A stretch of DNA of 64,000 nucleotides from Chlorops oryzae (GCA_020466095.1 CM035808.1:54770073-54834072), one strand, 5' to 3'; positions 29,497 to 42,332 are shown, numbered from the stretch's first letter. The notes: a model not told the origin generated them from the sequence alone. Translations and numbers: made by a program.

Positions 29497-30500
29497 TTTT
29501 ATTATTTATTTATTTTTTATTTATTTATTATTTAGTATTTATTATTTATTATATATTATTTATTATTTATTATTTAGTATTTATTATTTATTATATTATT
29601 ATTTATTATTTATTATTTATTATATTATTATTTATTATTTTTATTTATTTATTATTTATTATTTATTATTTATTATTTATTATTTATTATTTATTATTTA
29701 TTATTTATTATTTATTATTTATTATTTATTATTTATTATTTATTATTTATTATTTATTATTTATTATTTATTATTTATTATTTATTATTTTTATTATTTA
29801 TTATTAATTAATTTATTTTATTATTTATTATTTATTATTTATTATTTATTATTTATTATTTATTATTTATTATTTATTTATTTATTATTTATTATTTATT
29901 TTTATATTTATATTATTTTTAATTTATTTATATATATTTTATATTATTTTTATATTTTATATTTTATATTTTATAATTATTTTATATTTTATATTTTATA
30001 TTTTATATTTTATATTTTATATTTTATTTATTTTTATATTTTATATTTTATATTTTATATTTTATATTTTATATTTTATATTTTATATTTTATATTTTAT
30101 ATTTTATATTTTATTATTTTATATTTTATATTTTATATTTTATATTTATATTTTATTTTATATATTTTATATTTTATATTTTATATTTTATATTTTATAT
30201 TTTATATTTTATATTTTATATTTTATATTTTATATTTTATATTTTATATTTTATATTTTATATTTTATATTTTATATTTATATTATATATTTTATATTTT
30301 ATATTTTATATTTTATATTTATATTTTATATTTTATATTTTATATTTTATATTTTATATTTATATTTTTATATTTTATATTTATATTTTATATTTATATT
30401 TTATATTTTATATTTTATATTTTATTTTATTTTTATTTTTAATATTTTATATTTTATATTTATATTTAATATTTATAATATTTATATTTAATATTTAATA
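29486..30500. repeat. About 1 kb of A/T-only heptanucleotide microsatellite
   Basis: From about 29486 to 29900 the unit is TTTATTA. From about 29930 to 30480 it changes to TTTTATA. Both are seven-base units, so the second may have arisen from the first by a small change and expansion. There is essentially no G or C in 1,000 bases. Open frames rich in Ile, Leu and Tyr across it are not genes. Confidence 0.95.
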
Positions 30501-30519
30501 AAATAAATTATTAATATAG

Positions 30520-32358
30520 AAGTTTATTATTTATGTATTAATAAATAGTATAAAACATTCATCTGAAATACAATCTCCAATGAACCAACGAATTTCCCTG
30601 ATGTCGCAGAACGAATTATCATCATGTCGCTGAACAGAAATGGCAAGAAATGCAAATAAATAACACAATGCTACAGCGTTTCGAAACTATTTTTCTAATG
30701 GTTATTTTATGTTAGCTTAGGGCTCCCTCATTCCTAAAAGCTCATTGGTTTGATGGATTTAAGTAGCGTTTCCGAGATATGGCCCAAAATGTGAAAAAAG
30801 TCAATTTTCTCTACTTTGCCCCATATTTAGGGCCATAACTCAATTACCGAATAAGATAGCTAAGCGCATAGACCTAATTTGGAAAAGTGAAGACCGTGCG
30901 CAAATTTTAAATGCCTAAACGCCAGCCTCCGACTATAATTGTGGCTCCTATGAAATCAGAAAGGCCATTTTTTGCTCATATTTTCACTTTTTTCACTCAA
31001 TTATCGAGCCATATCTTAGCAAGCAAAATATCCTTATATTAGGAATGCAAAGGTTGCGAACATTTAGAGCCGCAGAACTCAATGATCGGATGACAAATAT
31101 GAAAGTTATAAGTGAAAAACTGCATTTTTATTTTGTTAAAAAAATGGGGAATTTGTACGTTGCGTATACGTCAGGAGGGCCCACCTTGTATGAACTGAAT
31201 TGCATTAAATCAGACTTTGTCTTACTAGAATACCCATATCTCAGGAAATATTTGAGATGTCATAAAAATTAGACCAATTATTGAAAGGCGAAGATTTCGC
31301 GCACACTTAGGGTGCATAGATGCTAAAATATCATTACTCAAATTTTTAGCACGGACAACAAATTCATTAGGTACCCATAAAATTAGCAATAAAAAATGTC
31401 AAAAATTTAATATTTGACAAACAAAGCCATAAAACTTGAAAAAAGTAACTACCCTACAATCCATGGCAGTCCCTTTTACCGAACCCGAGCATAATTTCTA
31501 CCTGCTACCTGCACTCTTAAATATCAACCCCTTTTTTTCGCACAACTAAAATCCTCAATAAACAAATAATCATTTCAAGTGACGTTTTCGCACCTGAAAT
31601 GACAAATAACTGGCTTAGCTAAATTAGTATAAATAGTTGCAAATGTGTATAGATGGTTTCATTGTACAAAGTGCTTGTCGGGTGAATAATAAGAAACATA
31701 AAGACACATAGTGAAATATAAATAAAAAGACAACAATAAATAACGTAGGAATGTCGGAAAAGTCAAGCATTGTTTGAAAGGGCAATTGGTTGGAATGAAT
31801 CAGAGAGTACATGCTCAATACGAACAATATTTTGGTCGCAAAGTTCATCAAACTGATGTGGAATAGTCGCCGTCTCTCTGTTGCAATAGTTGCTATCGAA
31901 GTTTATGGAAATCTAGAAAGCCTTTTACAAAGCCAATGGAATGGAGAAAGCCCAGAAATCATCGGAATGATTGCTACTTTTGCGCAACAATTTTGCCTGG
32001 AAAAATTACAGGGAATACAAAACACCAAATTTTTTCACCGAGTGCTGCTTCGGTTGATTTTCCTCAGCCACTGTCATCCGCAAGGCCAATAACAAAGGCC
32101 TGCGAAATCAAAAAAAATTTTCCCCTTTTTAAGTTGAAGCCGTGTTTTTGTTAAATTTTTGTGTGCTGAAGAATTGAAAAATCGTCAAAAAATTCCAGCA
32201 CGTCAGAGTTTCGAGGAAACCACCATCGAAGTTTTTTTTTACCAATAATTTTTTTTAAACAAAGCTCTTTAAATAGTGGCAGAACATTTTTAAAATTTTT
32301 CTCCGGTTTTGTGTTCTTAACTTAGCAAACTTTCAGCTAAAACCAAAAGAATCACACA
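30520..32358. other. Unrecognised DNA with one dispersed repeat
   Basis: Bases about 30700-31025 (AGGGCTCCC, GTAGCGTTTCCGAGATATGG, AGGGCCATAACTCAATTACC, TATAATTGTGGCTCCTATGA, CAATTATCGAGCCATATCTT) occur inverted at about 53985-54315 and 56508-56840. No gene is supported in the rest. Confidence 0.6.
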
Positions 32359-32854
32359 TTTAACCCTACTTCCTTGTTTGAAAGCTAACCTTAGTTCCTT
32401 ATAAGGGTCATATATGACACTTTTCGCATTAATAAAAAAGTATACATATATAATTGATTCCTTTATAGGTTTTTATTATATTTAGTTGTTTTTTTCACAT
32501 TCATTACATAAATTGAAGCGTTTGTAATGTTGTGGGCAACACGCTATCTTACAGTATGAGCAGAAGTTCCCATATTTGTTTGCTTCTGGTTTATATTTGC
32601 ATAAGCCACATCGAGCTCGTTTTCTAACTTCAGCCAGGCATGGTTCTTCAGATAAACGCTTACGACTTGTTGATGGCAACTCATATTGAATTTTTCTGAT
32701 CAGAGCAACCGCATTTGCAGTGTGAGGCATCTTTTGGCGATGTAAAATGTGTGGTTTGACCAGCTCATATGCGATTTTTTTGAGGAACTCCCGTCTACAT
32801 ATTTCACTTGAAGATTATAATCGAGTATCATGATCGGCTTTTTATGATCCGCAA

Positions 32855-33759
32855 TAGGGTTGTAAAAAAAACATTCAAAGTTTCGATTTAATCGATTTTT
32901 TTGGCTTTCGATTGATTTTTTTTAGAATCGATTATGTTTTTTTCGATTTTTAATAAAATCGATTTTTTCTTTCGATGTTAAATTTTTTTGGAAACTCTGG
33001 AAAATGTTTAAAATATGAGCAAAAAGATATGTAAAAATGGAAAAAATACAGAAATTGACGGTCAATTCTTCTGAATGCACCTCCAAAAGTGAACAGAACT
33101 ATAATTGAATATCATTAATTGACTAGCGTTAGGTAAGGTTAGGTTAGGGTGGCTGGCCCCTTTAAGGGGACACACTTAGGCCGCATATGGGCCCGTTGTG
33201 ATACCACGAGGGAAGGCATGCCTTCCTAGTTACACCTTTGGTGGAGCCAGTTAGACCCATTTATGAAGCGAGCCATGTCTTTTATTCGAACAGATGTTAG
33301 CTCGGTGAGGGAGGAGAAGAAGAAGGAGTCGAGCAGCCTGGATTTTCTCCTGGCCAGACTCGGGCAGTGACACATGAGGTGGCTTGCTGGTTCTTCTTCC
33401 TCCTCCGATATGCAACTTCTACAGTGTAAAAGACCTCAATTATTGATTGACTGCTTAAACATAAGTCAATCTTGCTCTTCGATTCTTTGGCAATTCCCCT
33501 TTGTAGTTGCGTTCAACGGCAACTGTTATTTTTCGACTTTTAACTCATTCGCGAAGGAATATTTTTAAAAATACTGTTACTCTGTTATTTTATAAACTTC
33601 AGAAAACAAAAAATAGGCATTATAAATAGGTTTGGAAAAAATGAAAAATAAATCGATTTAATCGATTTATTGCTTCAATTAATCATCCAACATCGATTTA
33701 TAACTATGCAGGTCTTCGATTAATCAAAAATCGATTTTTTCTTAAATTTTACAACTCTA
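32855..33759. mobile_element. hAT-type MITE nested in the piggyBac transposase
   Basis: Ends are TAGGGTTGTAAAA and the inverse TAGAGTTGTAAAA. The 8-bp direct repeat ATCCGCAA flanks it (32847-32854 and 33760-33767), and removing the insert rejoins the piggyBac reading frame at Ala-Asp-His. The arms are rich in ATCGATTT words. A LINE 3' fragment lies inside it. Confidence 0.92.
33118..33425 (-). pseudogene. 3' end of a LOA/Jockey-type LINE inside the hAT MITE
   Basis: On the minus strand the frame reads CRSCISEEEEE, ASHLMCHCPSLARRK, SSLTELTSVRIKDMARF, INGSNWLHQ and a stop. It is clearly related to the C-terminus of the LINE at 36902-40282 (CRSEEEEESVFHLMCQCPAL, SLTELSELRVKDIARFF). The 3' UTR (GTGGTATCACAACGGGCC) and a CCTAACCTTACC-type tail follow. 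It is a 5'-truncated insertion of a sister family. Confidence 0.85.
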
Positions 33760-35449
33760 ATCCGCAATGCTGACATCTTTTGTGTGATGTTTTGTGCTCA
33801 ACAAAAGAACAATACGGTTTTTTTCGGGACATAACTACATAATGTCACGCCACTTTTGTTATCAAACAAGAAATTCGAATCATGAATTGCCTTATTCCGT
33901 ACTATGGTAAACTCCGCTGGAATGAAAGTTCGATTTTTTCGAACCGTGCCAAGCAAAGTTTGATTTCTTTTCAGTAACTGGAGGGCTAAGGAATGTGACG
34001 TAAAAAAATGATCAGTTGTGATGTTCCGGTTAGGTAGACCTTCCGTCAACTCCATTACAACTCGTACGCCCTGATTAGTTTCAGGGCGGCAATTGGGAAC
34101 TTTGCCTGTGTATACTTGAACATTCCACGCATATGCATTGCTACTGTCACAAACAGCCCAAATTTTTATACCATAGCGAGCTGGCTTACTAGGGATGTAT
34201 TGCCTAAATGGGCATCTTCCACGAAAGCCTACGAGTTGCTCGTCAACAGTTACATTTATACCACGACTGTAGCATTTTTGTGACGTTTTGCACCAAACAT
34301 CGAACATATCACGAATAGGCGCTAGTTTGTCACGCATTCTGTGATCGTCACGTGTCTGTTTGTCATCGAAACGCAAGCAAGCAGTTATCATTTCAAATTC
34401 AGATTGACTCATTGTTGCTCTGAATATCGGTCTTCCGGTATCGTCATCCCAAAGTTCACACAGAGTTTCGCCATTTGAACGAAAAACGCGGCTGTAAAGC
34501 ACCAATCCCAAATACGCACGCAGCTTTGTTTCGTCAATGGTAACCCACTTTTCCTTATATTTGCGAATTCCGTAAAGATTTGTGTATTTCAAAATTAAAC
34601 CTTGAATTGAAGTTAGAAATAACTCAAAAGCTGACAGCTCATTCGATACGCGAAATGAAGCAAACACTGAAGGACCTGTTACATACGAATGCACCGTCAA
34701 TAAGTACCTAACGGCGTGAGTTGGGGTTGGTTTACTCACCGTATGGAAATGATTTATTAGTATATGTTCGTTTTATAGAGGTTGGTTGGGTCTCGTAAGA
34801 AATTCTCCCATCTTTGCAGCAGAATGTTGGTCTCTCTTGGAATTCAATGTCAATTCGAGACTCCTCTAAATGCAAATTGAATTCATCTCCGGATTCTCCT
34901 ACCGAACCTATTTCGTCAGCTGCAGCGGTAGCTATCCCTTCTGCACTTGGTTCATAAAGTACGTCATCTTCCTCAAAATCGTCCTCCGTATCGTTTTCGC
35001 ATGGACAAAGGTCATTGTCCAACAAAGGTATATTTTTAGATTTGGCTCTACGAGGCATTTTACGACTTCAGTATCTGAATATATTGCGCGCACTGAAAGC
35101 TCTATCTACTTCGAAGGAAAGCAAATACTAACCGGGGAAATCCCGTTTTCGTTTCGCTGAACGTTAATGCTCTTGGTTTGGTTGTTTTCTAACGAAACAT
35201 GTCGTCTTCGTAAAAGGCCCTTTTAAATTTCTATGAGTATCCTTTTTGACCCTTTCAAGGAACATGTAAGTATCTATTTATTCTGCTTCAAACAAATCAA
35301 GGATCTGATATATCACTGTCCTAACATCCAAAAATATGAACTCTCGAACACTAATTAATATCATTACTATCAACTTATATATCAAAAATATATTTACACA
35401 AAACGAAAAAAAAAGTATCAAAACTGATACTGTAAGGAAGTAGGGTTAA

Positions 35450-35856
35450 GAAAATTAGTGGTGCGTAATTCCATAGTTCAACATGTTTACTGCCACGCCC
35501 ACAGTTTTTGGTCATTATGTTCACTGTTTACTTTGAAAGTGGTGCATGTCCACGGGCGAACTGGGGGTCAAATGGCCCACTGGGAATTTTTTATTCCGTA
35601 CTTTATTTTTTCCTGACCCAATATTTCAAATCAATCTAATAAGATAACTTTTGGATGTGGAAGTGGCAATATTTGAGAATTTCGCGAAAGTATCGAACAT
35701 AGCGTCGCACAGGAATAAGGGTATTTCCCTTAAAACCCCGCTAAACAAGCAGTCATAAACACTGAGACAGACGCGTTGTTAGAAAAAGGCTAGATTGAAC
35801 CGTCTGATATGTTAGTCCATACAGTTCACAGATCGTATTAGTAAATAAGAAAACAA
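35450..35856. other. Spacer before the LINE, nothing recognised
   Basis: Moderately AT-rich, no coding signal. The LINE 5' end probably lies between about 35660 and 35850, but no boundary is visible. Confidence 0.4.
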
Positions 35857-36924
35857 ATGAGTGGAGATTGCGAATCTACTTCAGGAATATCAATTCACAT
35901 TCTGTACCCGATAATACATCCATTGAATGGGCCAAGAAAAATGCCGATGCTCGTCCGGAGAGTATGCGGCCTGCTACAGGGGCAACTCAAAAAGCGACAA
36001 AGGTCGGCAGACACCTCCGCTTCTACCAACACTAAGGTTGGTAAAAAACCGAGGCTTACAGCCCCCAAGCCGAATACGGCCCGCCCCTATAATGAGATAG
36101 CGAAGATCTCTCTCATATGGGCTATAATAGACGCCAGCAACAGCGACGGAGCCATCTCTCCGGCTAACTGGAAGTTGGTTGAACTCGCGCTGCTGCGCGT
36201 CTATAGCAAGGTTTTCCTTGCCCACCCAGGCCCTTCACCAGTCTGCAGAGATGCATGTTGGTACCAAGGGCACGTTAAATTGATAGCATGTGCGGATCAA
36301 CCCTAAGCGGATCTCTACAAGCTAGCCATCGCCGAAATGGGAGAGGTCTGGCCCGGCGCTGACCTTCAAGCGGTTACAAGGGACCAGATTCCAAGCCGTC
36401 CAAGATCGAAGGCTTGGCTTCCATTGGAGCCATCTTCGCCGGAGGAGATTCTCCAGCTGCTGATGCTCAGCAATCTTGACCTCCCAACCCACGATTGGAA
36501 GGTGGTGAAGGTTGGGGAGCCCAGCGGAAGCTTGCGTGAGGTACTCGTCGTGTTAAATGAAGGGTCCCTTGCGCCATTGCAGGAGAGGAAGTGTGTGGTC
36601 AACTACGGCTTCGGGTCGACCACCCTCCGCATCTACAAGGGCGACAAAGCGAGCAACGTGGCAAGCGGCTCAGTATCTGCTCCCTCTGCACCGGCGGAGG
36701 GAACTACGGGCCCGCCCGACCAGACGGGGGACCCGGCGGAGAAAGAGGCGGTCCTATACTCCGATGGCGGATGTAGCACGGTCTCGACCTCCGAAATAGT
36801 TGGGGATTTCTTCGACCTTGCTCTGGCTTCAGAGCAAGAAGAAGCCCTTCTGTCTTCCGGGGAGGAGGACCTGGAACAGACCGTCGTCTGCCTATACAAA
36901 GATGGTGAAGGTGGTGCAAATTAA
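35857..36924 (+). pseudogene. LINE ORF1 (DUF4780-like), with a premature stop
   Basis: ORF1 of an R1/LOA/Jockey-type LINE. The first part (35857-36306) ends at an in-frame TAA at 36304. The second part (36337-36924) resumes with AIAEMGEVWPGADL, LSNLDLPTHDWKVVKVGEP, VLVVLNEGSLAPLQERK and VNYGFGSTTLRIYKGDKA. These match the RNA-binding-like DUF4780 domain of insect LINE ORF1 proteins. An acidic tail follows, and the frame overlaps the start of ORF2 by about 23 bases, a normal arrangement. The GC content is clearly higher than in the flanks. Confidence 0.75.
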
Positions 36925-39900
36925 CCTTCACCATTCCAAAGCAGCATCGGCAGCCCTACTCCTCCGCCTGAACGAAACAGGGGAGGACATTTGCTTAATC
37001 CAAGAACCTTGGATCTACCAGGAGCGGGTTCGTGGATTAAACCTTTTAGGGTATACCCTGATATCACCTGATACAGGTAAAAAACGGGCATGTATTCTAA
37101 TTAAGAACACCATTAACAGTATCGTCCTCTGCAGGTTCTGCGACAACGACAACGCATGCATAGCGGTCGGTATAAGGGGCTCACCAGTGTGGATAACGTC
37201 AACTTATATGGCGCACGATCACGGGCCGAGCACACCCAGCAGCCTAGTAAGGACCCTAACGACGGAAGCAAATGGGAAGCACATCCCCATCATCATAGGG
37301 GCGGATGACAACTCACATCACCAGGTGTGGAGCAGCAACGACACAAACGAAAGAGGTGAGTCACTGCTTGATTTTATTCTAGGCAATAGGCTCACTTTTG
37401 TCAACGTAGGTGTAGAACCTACATTTGTGACCAGTAATCGATGCGAAGTCATGGAACCCACACTTATTAGTGAGAGGTCGTCCAGGCTCGTTCGGCAGTG
37501 GAAAGTCTCTTAGAAGCCAAACTTGAAACGGTGCCTCCACCTATCCAAGACATACAAAGCTCGGACGGAGCGGTTAGCACCTTCACAACGGCCTACTCGG
37601 CCGCAGCTAAATTTGCATGCAACCCAACGAAATTTCGGGGTAAATCTAAACCTCCTTGGTGGAATGCAGATATTGCAAACCTAAGAAAAAATTGCAGGAA
37701 GTGCTTCAACGAAGCTAAAGTATCATCGGATTGGCAACCCTATAAGGAGAGCCTCCGCATCTTCAAATAAGCAGGAAGGAAAGCGAAGCGATCGTCATGG
37801 AGGTCCTTCTGTGACGGAATGGAAGGTATCTCCGAAACGAACCGACTACGCAAAATCCTAAGCTCCTCGCCGAGGCATCCACGAGGAAATCAAAGGGAGG
37901 ACGGGACTTGGACCTATACTCCCTCAGAAACGCTGGAAATTCTTCTGGACGCTCATTTTCCAGGAAGCTATTCAGAAACCGATAACGGATCTCTTCTCAC
38001 TCCTGAAACCTCTTATCATTCCCTAAGATGGAAGTTAAGAACCAATCAAGTGCAATGGGCAATAAAATCCTTCGCACCATATAAATCCCCCGGCCCAGAC
38101 GGAATCGTACCAGCTGACCTGCAGCGCTCGTTTGCGTGGGCGATCCAATGGCTTACGGAGATTTATAACGCTTGCTTGAGGCTGTCCTATATTCCGGCCA
38201 ACTGGCGGGAATATCGAGTCGTCTTCATCCCCAAGGCGGGAAAAGCAAGCCACACAAAACCAAAGGACTACCGTCCCATAAGCCTATCCTCCTTTCTTTT
38301 GAAAACGTTTGAGAGGATTCTGGCCCATTTTATAAAAGATAACATTGGTATTGACAGACTATCGGGCTCACAGCACGCCTATAATAAAGGCAGTTGAGAC
38401 AGCCCTACACAATTTGACACAAAAAATTTAAAAATCCCTCTATTACAAGGAGTACACGCTAGCCGCGTTCCTTGATATAGAAGGGGCTTTCAACAATGTC
38501 TGCTCTCAAGCTATTGTATCAGCACTATCCCATTTAGGGGTCGATGACAATATTAGTAGCTTAGTGAACAGCCTGTTAATCGATAGAAAGATTACTACAT
38601 CTTTAGGAAATACACAGGTTAGCAGGAAAGTGGTAAGAGGATCGCCCCAAGGAGTAGTCCTCTCCCCACTTCTCTGGAACCTAGTTGTAAGCTCTCTCCT
38701 AATGGAACTCGATTCCATCGGATGCGATGTCACAGCGTATGCAGATGACATTGTCATATCCGTCTCTGGCAAACATCTGGACATCATATCAAATCTGATG
38801 TCCCAGCATCTTAAGACACTCTACCGCTGGAGTGGAGAGTGTGGCCTGGGGATTAATCCCAGAAAAACTGAACTAGTACTCTTCACAAGGAGATACAAGA
38901 TTCCTTCCTTTAACCTACCAAAACTAAATGGGGTTACTTTAAGACTAAGCAGCCAAGTCAAATACTTGGGGCTTACACTTGGCTGCAAATTTCTATGGAA
39001 AGAGAACACCATGGAAAGAGCAAAGAAAGCGTTATGCGCCCTATACTGCTGTAGGAGAGCAATAGGTGCAAAATGGGGGTTGTCCCCCAAGTCAATATTA
39101 TGGATTTACCAGGCAATAGTGGAGCCTATTCTCCTATACGGCTCAACCTGTTGGTGGCCAGTAGCAGAGAAAGCTTCTTATCTGCTATCCCTGGACAAAG
39201 TCAGGAGACAGTCCGCTCTATTGATAGCAAGGGCGCTAAGGACTACTCCAACGAAGGCACTATTTACGCTTCTTTGTTGGATTCCAACATCACTCCTAAT
39301 AAAGCAACAGTCAAAGATCGCCGCCGCGCGATTAAATACCGTCTGTCGCTGGCCAAGAACCGACATCGGTCATTCTGAAATCTTGACAAAAGATTTCCTT
39401 ACCCCTACTAATATCGACTACCGCACCCCCTCGCTCTGCTTCGAACGAAGGTTCAAAACATTCGTACCAAGCAGGGCGGAGTGGTGCGATGGTATCGATA
39501 TCAGCCGGGACTCAATTCATATATATTCCGACGGCTCCAAACTCAACTCTAGGGTTGGATGCGGAATATACTCCAGCAGCTTAAACATTAAGCTTGCCCT
39601 CGGCCTACCTGACCACTGCAGCGTCTTCCAGGCAGAGGTCATGACAATCAACCATGCTGCCTGGTTGCTCATGTGTAATGAAATATTTGGCAGGAATATT
39701 TACATCTTCACCGACAGCCAGGCGGCCATCAAATCCCTGGATGGGGTCGAATCCACATCCAAGCTTGTTCGCGAATGCCGGACATGTGAGGCAGACGAAT
39801 TGGCTAAAATGGGTACATTGCTATCGGATGTCTCCTTTTCCAACATCGGAGTTCCACTGGCAACAGTAAAACTTCTCATCAAAGAAAAATACCTAATCCT

Positions 39901-40282
39901 AGCAAACGAGCGATGGGTTACTGAAGACTCCTGCTGGGTTGCTAGACAAACCTAGCCGTCTCTGAACAGGAGACGGTCCAGAGAGCTAGTAAGTCTAAGC
40001 AGCGTCTCCATCCACCAGACGGTGGAAACACTCACCGGTCACTGCCTATTCGGCAGACACGCTGCAAGACTAGGTGTGGCGAATAATGACTTTTTCCGGA
40101 GTTGTCGCTCAGAAGAGGAGGAAGAATCTGTCTTTCACCTTATGTGCCAATGCCCGGCCCTAGCAAGAAGAAGACGGTCTCTCCTTGGGTACTCCTTCTT
40201 CATCAGTCTCACCGAGCTGTCCGAATTGAGAGTCAAGGATATTGCTCGGTTCTTTAGGAAGTCAAATTGGCTTCCCCACTAG
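36902..40282 (+). pseudogene. LINE ORF2: endonuclease, RT, RNase H, zinc knuckle (LOA/Jockey-type)
   Basis: ORF2 starts MVKVVQINLHHSKAASA at 36902. The endonuclease shows ICLIQEPWI and PIIIGADDNSHHQVW. The reverse transcriptase shows SPGPDGIVPADLQ, YRPISLSSFLLKTFERIL, RGSPQGVVLSPLLWNLV and the catalytic AYADDIVIS near 38740. RNase H follows (HIYSDGSKLNSRVGCG, FQAEVMTINHA, IYIFTDSQAAIKSL). A C-terminal Cys/His knuckle (CRSEEEEESVFHLMCQCPAL) ends SNWLPH. At least four frame breaks (near 37500, 37790, 38395 and 39960) make it inactive. RNase H argues for an LOA-like clade rather than R1. Confidence 0.88.
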
Positions 40283-40382
40283 ATGTGTAAGGGGAGTGTC
40301 GTGACATTTTTGTGGAACCACAACGGGCCAACCTACTGTGCCTAAGTGAGCAGGCAGCTGCCACTTCTACCTACCTACCTAC
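40283..40382 (+). mobile_element. LINE 3' UTR ending in a CTAC repeat tail
   Basis: After the ORF2 stop come ACCACAACGGGCCAACCTAC and a tail of CTAC repeats ending at about 40382. The tail abuts a Gypsy RT fragment, so the LINE probably inserted into that sequence. Confidence 0.75.
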
Positions 40383-40980
40383 CCGATGCATACCCTTTAC
40401 CTCGAATCCATCCCATTCGGGATAGGTTACGTGACGCCAGATATATCTCTACTTTGGATCTGAACAACGGGTATTGGAAAATACCGATTGCGGAGGGGAG
40501 CAAACGTTATACGGCGTTTACCGTGCCGGGGCGAGGGCTTTTCTAGTGGGGCGTGATGCCTTATGGATTGCATTCAGCACTAGCCACGTTCCAGAGGGCA
40601 CTCGATAGCGTTATTGGTCCAGAGCTAGATTTTTGTGCATTTGCGTACTTAGATGATATTCTGATAATTGGAAACGATTTCGAGGATCACGAGAGGAACT
40701 TGGGAGAAGTTTTCCGACGCCTCAGAAAGGCAAACCTGCGGCTTAACGTAGTAAAGTGTGCCTTCTTCCGGAGGAATTTAAAATACTTAGGGCACATCAT
40801 AGGTGAAGAGGGAATCAAAACCGACCGGCGATTAAAGCGTTGCAAGTGCCAACCAACATCCGGGAAGTGCGACGGGTTTTAGCAGTTTCGTCCTGGTATC
40901 GCCGATTTGTGGCAAATTTTTCTGAGATTTCGCAACCCCTGACGGCGCTACTGAAGAAAGGCAGGAGTTGGTTACCAGAC
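40383..40980 (+). pseudogene. Ty3/Gypsy reverse transcriptase fragment
   Basis: About 600 bases encode part of an RT: YPLPRIHPIRDRLRDARYIS, TLDLNNGYWKIPIAEGSKRY, a stop, WGVMPYGLHSALATFQRALD, and the catalytic AFAYLDDILIIGNDF, then LKYLGHIIGEEGI. Frames change near 40850. It is distinct from the full-length Gypsy at 45-54 kb and has no LTR here. It begins at the LINE tail, so its upstream half lies elsewhere or is lost. Confidence 0.85.
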
Positions 40981-42332
40981 CTTGTGCTGGTGATTCACAT
41001 TACTTGGCTGGATAAATAATACGGCGGAGATCGTGTTTTTTTTTTTTTTTGCCAGAATTACTGATTACAAGAATTTTATGAATTGAAATTTATTATATTT
41101 TTGCATTCAGGTGTAGGGAAAACAAAATCTGAATAGGTTTTGCACCCGTGCAATGCATTCAAAATGCTTCATTAAAATTTGTACGGATCTAAAATTCTTA
41201 TTTCATAAGCAACACTTCATGCTTACTTGTGTCCGCTGTTCAAACCGTCCGCTGAAAAATTCAAAGTAAATGTAATGACAGTGCTGCTAGGATACATGTA
41301 GAAGAGGAGAGAGCAGCGAGGGCAGCAGTGAGTCCGCCTTAAGCTATCGGTGAGATCGGTTGTATGTTTAGTAGCGCTTGCAGCAATCAGTGATTTTGAA
41401 AGTTTCCGACCGTATGTTTGACCAACCTAGTGCTCGACGTATTATTAAATTAATGCTTTAAGAAACTTGTACTTTATGTACCATTCTATTTCTATGATTA
41501 AACCATTAAACTGCTTAAAGCACAATATTCAAATAACGGCTCTTATTAGAGCAAGACTCGTACACGGAACGTGTATACACCAATAAGCATCCTACATACA
41601 TATATCGATATATGTATGCAGTTATATCTATCAAACTGCTGTAATAATTTACAATGAGTTTGGTTTAGGGTTTGTCCAATGCGTTTAAACTGTTAATTTG
41701 CAACAAAGCAAGAGGGTCCAAGCGAAATTTGACTTACAAATTTATCTTTAAAGGGAAGAGGAACTAAATATGTACAATAAGGTAAACTGATTGTGGTTTT
41801 TTTTTTTTTTAATCTTCACATAAATGATCAGAATCAGATAAAGGTTGTTTCTCTGGCACTTCTTCGAGCACCTAAAATTTTTGGAGTTCCGCTTAAGAAC
41901 CATCCTAAAACTGTATTTTGAGATAACAATGTGCCACTAGAATTTTTTCTGACACCTTCCAGCATAAGCAGTGAAATGACGTCACTTTGAAAAAATCGTC
42001 GAGTCATAATTGCTCTTTGAGACGAAAAACAAGTGGATTTTTCAATTCAAAGTTATGTTTTGTTGTGTATACGAAAATCCGAATTGAGTTGTTTAAGAGA
42101 AGCCTTTATATCGTGAAAGAGATTTGTGCTACAGTTCTGAGATTTGATATTTTCTGTACAGAATTGATTGGCCTGCCATTTAAGATATCGATATAGAAAA
42201 AGAGCTTGGTTGTGGTATTTTCGTTTAAACTCAAAAAATAATGAAAATTTTATATAAATTTTTCAATTTTTTGACTTTGAGCATCATTTTACAGGATTCA
42301 TTTAAAGATTTTATAATTATTTTTGATATAAA
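40981..42332. other. Unrecognised AT-rich DNA
   Basis: Poly(T) runs at 41036 and 41798 and ordinary AT-rich sequence between. No gene, no clear repeat match inside the window. Confidence 0.45.

Larger units (their letters stand above)
32482..35058 (-). pseudogene. piggyBac transposase, broken by insertion, deletion and frameshifts
   Basis: DDD transposase for TTAA-specific cut-and-paste movement. The acidic N-terminus starts MPRRAKSKNIPLLDND at 35058. A frameshift near 34735 leads into the core (DDE_Tnp_1_7). The first Asp is in INVTVDEQLVGFRGRCPF and the second in RNITTDHFFTS. The third Asp lies past the hAT MITE, in ILDYNLQVKYVDG near 32790. Some 60-80 residues after that Asp are missing, and a frame change leads to AYELVKPHILHRQKMPH. 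The C-terminal cysteine-rich domain (CGLCKYK...CSYCKIACCPQHYKRF NLC) is preserved. Clearly inactive. Confidence 0.9.
32363..35445 (-). mobile_element. piggyBac-family element, complete ends, disrupted
   Basis: Both ends carry CCCTACTTCCTT as inverted repeats directly beside TTAA (32359-32362 and 35446-35449), the piggyBac target site. The 3,083-bp span includes a 905-bp hAT MITE. The transposase lies on the minus strand. Confidence 0.92.

Noticed and set aside
29469..29807. 112-codon frame rich in Ile, Leu, Tyr and Phe that looks like membrane helices
   Set aside because: Pure heptamer A/T repeat; the hydrophobicity is a composition effect.
33128..33150. GGTAAGGTTAGGTTAGGG, similar to the insect telomere repeat TTAGG
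   Set aside because: It is the inverse of the tail of the LINE 3' end next to it, and higher flies do not use TTAGG telomeres.
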